NCBI GenBank assembly: GCA_964614375.1
Contig: CAZTLI010000306.1
Span: 1-6,727 of the forward strand
Direction of reading: 5' to 3'
DNA from: CAZTLI01 sp964614375
GTDB lineage: Bacteria; Chloroflexota; Anaerolineae; Aggregatilineales; Phototrophicaceae
Length of the DNA: 6,727 nucleotides
Shown: positions 1-4,943 of the stretch, one piece after another
Layout: each line of letters starts with the position of its first letter
Position numbering within the stretch: position 1 is the first letter of the stretch
Position numbers and translations under genes: made by a program
Notes under the pieces: model-generated
What the model was told of the DNA's origin: nothing
What the model saw: the letters and a program-made list of their open reading frames with translations, nothing else
Databases searched by the model: none

Positions 1-595
1 CTTGCAGCACTGCGGTTGAACCGAGACGGATACGAACCTCGTTGACGAGCAGTTCCACCTGCCCAACACCGCTCGGCGTCTGGATCAGGATGCCGCTGTC
101 TGGCGCAGCCGCACACGCCGAATCGCCAATGCCGCTGCGGAAGTAAAACGCCTGCATCGGGGCATAAGCGGGCAGCGTAGAATCGGATTGCGCCGCGCCA
201 CTTGCATTTTCTAATTCAACATCGCCAAAGACCACCATTGTCACATTCTGACCGGGGGCAGTATCGGGCAGATTGGCCTGTATCCGCAATACAGCAACGC
301 CCCATTCATCGGTTTCGACATTCATAGGACTGAGTTGCAGATGTTCAATATCGGCGACAGACACACGATCCCCTTCCTGCACAAAGTTGAAATCGGTCAC
401 GTTCGGGAAAGGCCGCGCCGTCACCAGCACATTGCCATAACAGGCTTCGTTGCGCCCGGTTTCGCCACACACAGCCGCGACCACATCCACCACCGCATCG
501 ACCAGCGCCGGACACGTCGGTTCATCCTGCGCTCGTCCGCCCGGTGCAATGAGCAGCACCGACAAAGCAGCAATCAACCACATACGACCAGACAT
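1..595 (-). CDS. Secreted protein, possibly FecR-like, N-terminal part (cut by window edge)
   Basis: This reading frame stays open from an ATG at 593-595 to the left edge, giving 198 residues with no stop, so the C-terminus is missing. Residues 1-22 form a signal peptide: a short basic start, the hydrophobic run LIAALSVLLIA, then a likely cleavage after GRA and before QDE. The mature part has cysteines at 28, 43, 52 and 161; the three near the N-terminus (CPAL, VCGE, ACYG) could form disulfides outside the cell. The last visible residues (VELLVNEVRIRLGST) resemble the start of a FecR-type beta domain, but too little is present to be sure. A strong Shine-Dalgarno sequence at 603-609 supports the first ATG over the in-frame ATG at 581-583. 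Cysteine-bearing secreted proteins of this style are, from memory, recurrent in Chloroflexota; molecular function is unknown. Confidence 0.8.
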   Translation of the reverse strand, partial: MSGRMWLIAALSVLLIAPGGRAQDEPTCPALVDAVVDVVAAVCGETGRNEACYGNVLVTARPFPNVTDFNFVQEGDRVSVADIEHLQLSPMNVETDEWGVAVLRIQANLPDTAPGQNVTMVVFGDVELENASGAAQSDSTLPAYAPMQAFYFRSGIGDSACAAAPDSGILIQTPSGVGQVELLVNEVRIRLGSTAVLQ

Positions 596-602
596 GCAAC
601 AT

Positions 603-609
603 CCTCCTC
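603..609 (-). promoter_or_regulatory. Ribosome binding site of the secreted protein gene
   Basis: The minus strand reads GAGGAGG, seven bases before the ATG at 595. It decides the start in favour of the upstream of two in-frame ATGs. Confidence 0.75.
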
Positions 610-661
610 AATCTGCATTTGATGTATGCGCTACACAGCGAGCGAGAAAGCCTCTTTCATG

Positions 662-683
662 ATTGTACGCGATTGGCAGATAT
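662..683 (-). promoter_or_regulatory. Weak candidate promoter for the secreted protein gene
   Basis: The minus strand has TACAAT (662-667), five of six matches to the -10 consensus, about 65 bases before the start codon. The expected -35 position holds only a poor match. The rest of the 596-760 gap shows no further gene or strong structure. Confidence 0.3.
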
Positions 684-760
684 TTGGAATCAGCGAAGGG
701 GGAGGAAAGGGACACCTGTCATGCGTGGTGATGACATTCAGCGGGAAGAGAAGGATAGGC

Positions 761-1456
761 TTACAACTCTTCGAGGCGTTCGGGCATCATGTTGGTTTCG
801 GCGAGATGTTCCAGTCCGGGTCGGTCGGCGACAAAGACGTTGCGCCCCTTTTTTCGCAATAATCCGGCGTTGAGCAAGCCCCGCAGCGCCCGACCAACCA
901 CTTCGCGCGTCGTGCCCAGAATGGCGGCGATTTCTTCCTGTGTGAGTTGTGTGGGCGTTTCGGCGATGTGGTCGGCGTAGGTGGTTTCGTGGAGGAACAA
1001 CTTTGCCAGACGGGACGGAATCGAACGGAAGGTCATATCTTCCAACCGTTCCAGATAATCACGATTGACGTGAGCGAGGGCTTGCACATAGTTGCTCAAC
1101 AACACCCGTTCGCTGGACATCAAACTCAGTAACCAGTCGTGTCCAATAACCATAACAGAGGTGTTGGTGACTGCGACAGCGTTAAAAGGATTGCTGTGTC
1201 CATCCACCGCCGAAACTTCGTTAAAGGCCGAAACGGGGCGCAGTAAACTGAGGGTATGCAAGCGGCCTTCGGCACTAATCCGGTAAATCCGCACCAGACC
1301 ATCAAGCACAATATGAAACCCGGCGCAGGCTTCCCCTTCGGCAAAGATGATTGACCCGGCCTGAAACACCCGCCGATGCGCCACCTGGTCGATGCGTCTC
1401 AGGGTGTCATCCGGCAGGTTATTAAAATAGGCGATGTCTTCCCATCTTGAAACCAT
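761..1456 (-). CDS. Crp/Fnr-family transcriptional regulator
   Basis: A 231-residue protein with the usual length and layout of the family. An N-terminal cyclic-nucleotide-binding-type beta roll spans about 10-125 (FQAGSIIFAEGE, 31-42; VLDGLVRIYR, 50-59). A long dimerisation helix follows at about 112-140. The C-terminal winged helix (145-215) has its helix-turn-helix at 171-194. The recognition helix reads TTREVVGRALRGL and keeps the Arg184-Glu185-Arg189 pattern with which E. coli CRP reads GTGA half-sites. The phosphate-binding cassette (FNEVSAVDGHSNPFNAV, 78-94) lacks the Arg-Ser pair that holds cAMP in CRP, so the effector is probably not cAMP or is bound differently. There are no iron-sulfur cysteines like those of FNR. 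The start is ATG at 1454-1456; GGGAGG at 1470-1475 is 13 bases away, which is long, but no in-frame start lies closer. Targets are unknown. Confidence 0.92.
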   Translation of the reverse strand: MVSRWEDIAYFNNLPDDTLRRIDQVAHRRVFQAGSIIFAEGEACAGFHIVLDGLVRIYRISAEGRLHTLSLLRPVSAFNEVSAVDGHSNPFNAVAVTNTSVMVIGHDWLLSLMSSERVLLSNYVQALAHVNRDYLERLEDMTFRSIPSRLAKLFLHETTYADHIAETPTQLTQEEIAAILGTTREVVGRALRGLLNAGLLRKKGRNVFVADRPGLEHLAETNMMPERLEEL

Positions 1457-1485
1457 TTGTAACCGAATGCCTCCCGTAAAAATAG

Positions 1486-1566
1486 TAGGGACGTGCGGTT
1501 GTGCGCGTCCATGCCGCGACCATTTGCGCCGTAAGGGTTTTCTGGCAAAAAACCCCTGCCCCTTAC
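1486..1566. repeat. Structured intergenic element with two hairpins, probable dispersed repeat
   Basis: Two hairpins lie within about 80 bases in the leader side of the Crp-like gene. The first pairs GGACGTGC (1489-1496) with GCGCGTCC (1503-1510) through one G-T wobble, with a 6-base loop. The second pairs GTAAGGG (1531-1537) with CCCTTAC (1560-1566) and, nested within it, GGGTTTT (1535-1541) with AAAACCC (1549-1555). Neither is followed by a clear T-run on either strand, so they do not look like plain terminators. The GTAGGGACG...CGTCC pattern resembles short palindromic repeats that I recall from Chloroflexota intergenic regions; copy number cannot be judged from one window. Confidence 0.5.
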
Positions 1567-1682
1567 CCGCTCGCTGCGTCTCTGTGCTTCAGCTTTTAGC
1601 CAGCGGCAAGAGGCCAGTGGCGATTTCATGCCTTTGAGATGCCATTGCAAGCAGCATACCCCGATGAATAGAAAATATACCG

Positions 1683-2063
1683 CTATAAAATTTGGGCAAG
1701 CACAACCAGCAGCACCATCAAGGCGGCGGCTAAAATGCCCATACTGCGTAAATCGGCTAATACGAATCCATACTCGGCATGGAGTTCTTCTTCGCTAACG
1801 ACCTTCGTTGGGTGCGCCAGTCGCTCGGCAAGCTCTTCGCCAGTGAGGGGTTTATCTTTGCCCGCATTCCGCCGCAGTTGGGCGGGCGTGACGGGCGATT
1901 GGCGGCGGACTGCCGGTGTACTCTCGGCTGGTGGGGTTGTGGTCGGTGACTCACTTCCATCATCTGCAGCCACGTCATCAAGCGTGCCCGCGGCCTGCTG
2001 GCGTGCCCGTGCGAGCGTCGCTTGTGGAATATTGGGTTTGCTTCTCTTCTTGCGCTTTGCCAT
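1683..2063 (-). CDS. Small C-tail-anchored membrane protein, function unknown
   Basis: A 126-residue protein I do not recognise by name. Residues 1-9 (MAKRKKRSK) are strongly basic, 10-62 are Ala/Pro/Thr-rich and likely disordered, and 73-100 are acidic and helical (LTGEELAERLAHP, EEELHAEYGF). A single hydrophobic helix (about 106-126, ending VLLVVLAQIL) stops at the very C-terminus. There is no signal peptide, so the protein is predicted to sit in the membrane by its tail with the charged part in the cytoplasm. Small proteins with a basic head and a final EYxxVxxDLR-type membrane helix seem common in Chloroflexota, but this is from memory. The ATG at 2061-2063 is preferred to the adjacent GTG at 2064-2066, because AAGGAGG at 2071-2077 is seven bases from the ATG and only four from the GTG. 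It has its own candidate promoter and a stem-loop leader. Confidence 0.8.
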   Translation of the reverse strand: MAKRKKRSKPNIPQATLARARQQAAGTLDDVAADDGSESPTTTPPAESTPAVRRQSPVTPAQLRRNAGKDKPLTGEELAERLAHPTKVVSEEELHAEYGFVLADLRSMGILAAALMVLLVVLAQIL

Positions 2064-2070
2064 CACGCAG

Positions 2071-2077
2071 CCTCCTT
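2071..2077 (-). promoter_or_regulatory. Ribosome binding site of the tail-anchored protein gene
   Basis: AAGGAGG on the minus strand, seven bases before the ATG at 2063. It selects the ATG over the directly preceding in-frame GTG. Confidence 0.75.
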
Positions 2078-2087
2078 GTGTATTGAG

Positions 2088-2110
2088 CGACGCTTAGCGT
2101 CTAAGCGTCG
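2088..2110 (-). promoter_or_regulatory. Perfect 9-bp stem-loop in the leader of the tail-anchored protein gene
   Basis: CGACGCTTA (2088-2096) and TAAGCGTCG (2102-2110) are exact reverse complements around a 5-base loop, GCGTC. On the minus strand the structure lies just after the candidate transcription start and 10 bases before the Shine-Dalgarno sequence. No T-run follows, so a terminator for the upstream sortase gene is less likely than an operator or an mRNA 5' hairpin. Confidence 0.6.
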
Positions 2111-2123
2111 GGGTTGCCACCCT

Positions 2124-2152
2124 ATCATGCGCCGATTGCGGGGGTTTATCAA
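2124..2152 (-). promoter_or_regulatory. Candidate promoter for the tail-anchored protein gene
   Basis: The minus strand has TTGATA (2147-2152, five of six matches to -35) and CATGAT (2124-2129, four of six matches to -10), with a 17-base spacer. Transcription would start near 2117, right before the stem-loop at 2088-2110. Confidence 0.4.
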
Positions 2153-2182
2153 GGGCGACCCCTGAGCAGCCCCCATTCATCA

Positions 2183-3232
2183 CTAGACATCTACCCGGTC
2201 TGCGAATACGATCACACGTTGATTGGATATGCCGTAGGGATAGCATGAAATCAGGGTTGCGGTGGGGCCAGCGCGATTGTCCATCACATGCACGGCTGAC
2301 GGTTCGACATATTGTATCTGAGTGATGACATACGTCAGGATGCGCGTTTGGGTGTGAATCTGGAACTGGTCACCCGCCTCTAAGTCCGGCAGATAGCGAA
2401 AGATTTCGCCATAAATATCGTTGTGCCCTGCCAGGACGACGTTGCCAGTAGCATCGGTTGGATTGACGCCATTTTGATATTGCCCCACGCCCAAACGCAG
2501 CGCGTCCCAATCGATACCCTGCACAATCGTGGAATCGACCGCGATGCTGGGGATGATCACGCGCAGCGCCGTTTCACTGGTGGGAGGTGGACGACTGATG
2601 ACAGGTTGCAAGACCTGTTCGCGCACCAGATACCGCATGTGGCTGGGGACTTCGGCATAATTGAATTCCGGTTCGCCGCCGACAACCGGGATATGACCAC
2701 TGGGCAGCACGACATCCGATAAGCGCAAAACAGGCGTGGGTTCAATTGTCGGCAGTCCCTCGCGCCGAATCGTATCCACCGCCGATTGTGCCGAAGCCGT
2801 TTCACTTTGCAAGACGCCTATCGAATGCAGCAGAAACGCGCCAATCGCAAACAGGCCAAGAACGGCTGCAACTTCGACCAGCAACAGGGAGCGATTGACG
2901 AAGCGCCGCCATACGGCCTCGCCCTCGCGTTTATTTTTGCCTGTAAATTCTGCCGCGGCGACATCCTCCTCAAAGCGTGGGGCGGCTGTACCGCGCGTGG
3001 CTGTACCTGCGGGCAGCGCAATTGTTTGCGCGGGCAGCGCCGATGAATCCGGCATCATCGGTTGGGCAGCAGTACGCGGCGATGGCACGGGATTGGGTTC
3101 GGGGCGGGTAATGACACGTCCAGACCGTTCCATCCGTTTGAGCCGTTTCATGCGGTCTTCGCGCTTGCGAATCGCCAGAATACGCTCCAGTTCTTCAATT
3201 GAAAGTTCGTCTACAGGTCGCTTATCTTTCAT
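2183..3232 (-). CDS. Membrane-anchored sortase with long cytoplasmic N-terminus
   Basis: A 349-residue cysteine transpeptidase of the sortase family, which cuts a C-terminal sorting signal and joins the substrate to an amine outside the cell. Residues 1-38 are a charged, probably coiled helix (VDELSIEELERIL, then RKREDRMKRLKRMER). Residues 40-105 are Pro/Ala-rich linker, a membrane helix lies at about 116-137, and the catalytic beta-barrel covers about 222-349. The triad is visible: His270 in LAGHND, Cys330 in LISCYPYG and Arg339 in NQRVIVF. Typical sortases are nearer 200-250 residues; the excess is the N-terminal cytoplasmic part and a linker (141-220). The class (D, E or F-like) is uncertain. 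No LPxTG-type substrate with a C-terminal anchor is visible in the window, so this may be a housekeeping or orphan enzyme. The ATG at 3230-3232 follows an in-frame GTG (3233-3235); no strong Shine-Dalgarno sequence separates the two. Confidence 0.93.
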   Translation of the reverse strand: MKDKRPVDELSIEELERILAIRKREDRMKRLKRMERSGRVITRPEPNPVPSPRTAAQPMMPDSSALPAQTIALPAGTATRGTAAPRFEEDVAAAEFTGKNKREGEAVWRRFVNRSLLLVEVAAVLGLFAIGAFLLHSIGVLQSETASAQSAVDTIRREGLPTIEPTPVLRLSDVVLPSGHIPVVGGEPEFNYAEVPSHMRYLVREQVLQPVISRPPPTSETALRVIIPSIAVDSTIVQGIDWDALRLGVGQYQNGVNPTDATGNVVLAGHNDIYGEIFRYLPDLEAGDQFQIHTQTRILTYVITQIQYVEPSAVHVMDNRAGPTATLISCYPYGISNQRVIVFADRVDV

Positions 3233-3236
3233 CACA

Positions 3237-3251
3237 GTGACTATATCTCAC
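3237..3251 (-). promoter_or_regulatory. Possible Crp-type operator at the sortase start
   Basis: On the plus strand GTGA (3237-3240) and TCAC (3248-3251) form an inverted pair around 7 bases. A further TCAC (3232-3235) touches the start codon and makes TCACAGTGA. The spacing is one base longer than the classical CRP site. The window's own Crp-like protein has a CRP-like recognition helix, but binding is only an inference. Confidence 0.25.
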
Positions 3252-3281
3252 AAAAGCTAACCATCAGAAAGGATACTTTGC

Positions 3282-3287
3282 ATTATA
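3282..3287 (-). promoter_or_regulatory. Promoter -10 box of the sortase gene
   Basis: The minus strand carries a perfect TATAAT about 50 bases before the ATG. No good -35 hexamer sits 16-18 bases upstream, which is compatible with activator-dependent transcription but does not prove it. The gap 3236-3353 shows no terminator hairpin for the upstream methyltransferase gene. Confidence 0.5.
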
Positions 3288-3353
3288 GTGGTTTCTCGCC
3301 AAGAATGCTTACAGGGGCATCAATAACTGGTTAGAAAATGTATACCGTCAACC

Positions 3354-4172
3354 TCATGTTGTGTCTGTTTTTGCCGCCACAGCGAAGACCTCACGCTCGA
3401 AAAACCAGCTAAAAGGCGGTATCTCAAACGCGAGTTTACGGAGGCCAGCAAGAACAAGGTTTTCGTCCCGATTCTGGGGCGGACTATCTAACCAAACCGT
3501 CCCTTTGAAACCCGCTTGCTTCAACGTGCGCCGCATACTCCACAACGACTGTTCGTTGACATGCACATGCTCATTCACATCAACCAGAAACTGGCGCGGA
3601 TTTTTGGGGTATTTATCGCCTTCACCCATGAGCGTTCGCACAAATCGGACAACCGGATAGGCATAGCGGTCATACCATACGTTTGGCGCAGTATGAATAA
3701 TGAAGCGACCATGAGGTTTAAGCACCCGATGCACTTCCAGCATGGCCGCCTGCAATTCCCACGGATGCAGATGCTCAACCACGTCAAACATCAACACCCG
3801 GTCAAACGCCGCCGTTGGAAAGGGCAAATATTTAGCGTCGGCCTGTGCGACACCAATCGCCACGCCTGTTTCATTTTCGGTGCGTGCGATCACGTCTTTA
3901 GACAGGCGCATGGCCGCATGGGCATAGTCAATGCCAAAGGCATCTGCGCCCAGATGGGCACAATGACGCAAGATTTCACCGCGCCCGCACCCCACATCCA
4001 GCACCGTCATTCCGGGCGTGACTTCGGCGAGTTCAAATGCTGCCGACAGACGGCGGGAGAGGTGCGTGCCTTCGCTGCTGTTAAATTCGTCATAACCCTC
4101 GCAGGCCGTGCGGAAATATTCTTCCGTATAGAGTGATGATGATAGCGGGCGCGGTTGTTCGTCTTTAGACAC
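3354..4172 (-). CDS. Class I SAM-dependent methyltransferase
   Basis: A 272-residue soluble protein with the Rossmann-type methyltransferase fold of the UbiE/Methyltransf_11 style. The SAM-binding glycine loop is VLDVGCGRGE (57-66), and the acidic residue at the end of strand beta2 is Asp82 in FGID. AQADAKYLPF (109-118) marks the adenine-side loop, FDRVLMFDVVEHL (123-135) motif II and LKPHGRFIIHTAPN (151-164) motif III. The part after residue 165 (WYDRYAYPVVRFVRTLMG and onward) is family-specific and probably helps choose the substrate, which the sequence does not reveal; small-molecule, lipid or sugar acceptors are all possible. There is no signal peptide or membrane helix. The start is GTG at 4170-4172, with a modest AGG about nine bases upstream; the next in-frame Met is residue 55, too late for this fold. 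It has its own sigma70-like promoter and is divergent from the HNH gene. Confidence 0.9.
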   Translation of the reverse strand: MSKDEQPRPLSSSLYTEEYFRTACEGYDEFNSSEGTHLSRRLSAAFELAEVTPGMTVLDVGCGRGEILRHCAHLGADAFGIDYAHAAMRLSKDVIARTENETGVAIGVAQADAKYLPFPTAAFDRVLMFDVVEHLHPWELQAAMLEVHRVLKPHGRFIIHTAPNVWYDRYAYPVVRFVRTLMGEGDKYPKNPRQFLVDVNEHVHVNEQSLWSMRRTLKQAGFKGTVWLDSPPQNRDENLVLAGLRKLAFEIPPFSWFFEREVFAVAAKTDTT

Positions 4173-4228
4173 AGGGCTTTACCTGTTGGGATGGTGTACA
4201 ATCTTTTAGAATGATGTTGTGATTAGCG

Positions 4229-4256
4229 ATTATACTGAACGTGCGAGGGGTTGCAA
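4229..4256 (-). promoter_or_regulatory. Sigma70-type promoter of the methyltransferase gene
   Basis: On the minus strand TTGCAA (4251-4256) is separated by 16 bases from a perfect TATAAT (4229-4234). Transcription would start near 4222, leaving a leader of about 50 bases before the GTG start. Confidence 0.6.
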
Positions 4257-4284
4257 TAGCATTTCCGCCTGCCAGGAGTTCCAT

Positions 4285-4405
4285 AGCGAATATTGGACAC
4301 CTGCTGCCTGAATATGAACAACGTCCGCATTCGTATTTTCGCGCTGTAAACTCTGTATACCCTTTGGTTTTGTCAAAGCACTTTCGCCAACCAGCGAATT
4401 ATTGG
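4285..4405 (+). repeat. Near-identical AGCGAAT-T-ATTGG pair between divergent genes
   Basis: AGCGAATATTGG (4285-4296) recurs as AGCGAATTATTGG (4393-4405), differing by one inserted T. Each copy is flanked by bases that let the TTGG part pair back on an upstream CCA. The pair lies in the 244-base gap between the divergent methyltransferase and HNH genes; otherwise this gap holds only the methyltransferase promoter and the HNH leader, and I see no convincing plus-strand promoter. Confidence 0.3.
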
Positions 4406-4410
4406 CAAAG
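4381..4410 (+). promoter_or_regulatory. Leader hairpin partly covering the HNH ribosome binding site
   Basis: CTTT-C-GCCAA (4381-4390) pairs with TTGGCAAAG (4402-4410): nine base pairs with one bulged C and an 11-base loop. The 3' arm includes the AAAG of the AAAGGAAG Shine-Dalgarno stretch (4407-4414). CCTTTG at 4361-4366 could compete by pairing with CAAAGG (4406-4411) or with CAAAG (4374-4378). Confidence 0.4.
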
Positions 4411-4416
4411 GAAGTT

Positions 4417-4806
4417 ATGAACATGCGTAGCAATCCATCACAATACAGTGGCGAATCGTTACGGGGGTATGGCTATGAAATCCACAAACGAGATAATTTT
4501 AGATGGGTATATTGTGGTGTTGATGGAAAAGCATCGTTTGATGCCCGGCTTACCCTAACCGTTGACCATCTTTTGCCTAAAGGCCATCCATATCGTGATG
4601 ATCCAGATTATATTGTGACCGCCTGCGCGTTCTGTAATGTTGCGAAAAATCGTTATTTCGATAAAGCGCAAAAGTTAGGGCCGACATTTGATGCAAGAAC
4701 TCGCGCTGTGCTTGTGGAACAACGACGTAAGTTTGTTTTAGATCGTCGGGAAGCGTTCAGCGCTTTCTTGGAAAGTGCTGTCAAACCCTTCGCGAAGGAA
4801 TCTTAA
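4417..4806 (+). CDS. HNH endonuclease family protein with altered zinc site
   Basis: A 129-residue small HNH protein. After YEIHKRDNF comes the first knuckle, WVYCG, where the family usually has CxxC; here only Cys33 is present and Trp30 (codon TGG) occupies the first cysteine position. The catalytic core VDHLLPKGHP (49-58) has the Asp50-His51 pair, and the second knuckle is CAFCN (Cys70, Cys73, Asn74) followed by KN. The metal-binding nuclease fold is therefore likely, but its structural zinc site lacks one of four ligands. The start is ATG at 4417, with AAGGA four bases upstream; ATG at 4423 (ten bases) is almost as good, and the in-frame TTG at 4402 is unlikely. By hand count three full lines inside the gene are about 42-47% GC against about 48-60% in sampled neighbouring lines, so recent acquisition is possible. 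No toxin, phage or restriction partner is adjacent, so its role is unknown. Confidence 0.82.
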   Translation: MNMRSNPSQYSGESLRGYGYEIHKRDNFRWVYCGVDGKASFDARLTLTVDHLLPKGHPYRDDPDYIVTACAFCNVAKNRYFDKAQKLGPTFDARTRAVLVEQRRKFVLDRREAFSAFLESAVKPFAKES

Positions 4807-4818
4807 GCCGATTAAGAT
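4800..4818 (+). repeat. Seven-bp inverted repeat over the HNH stop codon
   Basis: ATCTTAA (4800-4806) and TTAAGAT (4812-4818) are exact reverse complements around GCCGA, and the first arm contains the TAA stop. It is AT-rich and not followed by a T-run, so at best it is a weak transcript-end structure. Confidence 0.3.
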
Positions 4819-4874
4819 ACTGAAATTGACCATCGTAAATTTACCTTTCATGGCATAAACCAACCCGTAACCTT

Positions 4875-4921
4875 TTACCCCGCAGCGCGGTAAGTAAAGT
4901 GACGATGTGCAACCGCGCTGC
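4875..4921 (+). promoter_or_regulatory. Two mutually exclusive hairpins in the sigma-factor leader
   Basis: Hairpin A pairs TTACC (4875-4879) with GGTAA (4889-4893). Hairpin B pairs GCAGCGCGGT (4882-4891) with ACCGCGCTGC (4912-4921), a perfect GC-rich 10-bp stem with a 20-base loop. They share 4882-4893 and cannot both form. Hairpin B ends 10 bases before the Shine-Dalgarno sequence and is not followed by a T-run. This arrangement could switch translation or simply hold a protein operator. Confidence 0.45.
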
Positions 4922-4930
4922 ACAACCTAG

Positions 4931-4935
4931 AGGAG
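4931..4935 (+). promoter_or_regulatory. Ribosome binding site fixing a TTG start for the sigma factor
   Basis: AGGAG lies eight bases before the TTG at 4944-4946. The more upstream in-frame GTG (4899) and ATG (4905) have no comparable site and lie inside the leader hairpins. Confidence 0.65.
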
Positions 4936-4943
4936 ATCGTTGT

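Noticed and set aside
631..660. Nine-codon leader peptide frame upstream of the secreted protein gene
   Set aside because: Its ATG lies only a base or two from the candidate -10 box, so it would not be in the transcript, and it has no ribosome binding site.
1531..1566. Intrinsic terminator for the tail-anchored protein gene
   Set aside because: The nested hairpin is followed by GGCGC on the minus strand, not by a T-run, and lies more than 100 bases after the stop.
1399..1650. 83-residue minus-strand reading frame before the Crp-like gene
   Set aside because: It overlaps the start of the Crp-like gene, runs through the hairpin element and shows no domain; it is best read as translation of an intergenic repeat.
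2736..3260. 174-residue plus-strand frame opposite the sortase
   Set aside because: It is fully antisense to a clear sortase coding region and its composition (Arg/Ser-rich) is typical of a shadow frame.
3516..4136. 206-residue plus-strand frame opposite the methyltransferase
   Set aside because: It is antisense to a gene with intact methyltransferase motifs; no domain or signal is visible in the frame itself.
4230..4433. 67-residue minus-strand frame antisense to the HNH start
   Set aside because: It crosses the methyltransferase promoter and the HNH leader, has no recognisable feature and no good start context.
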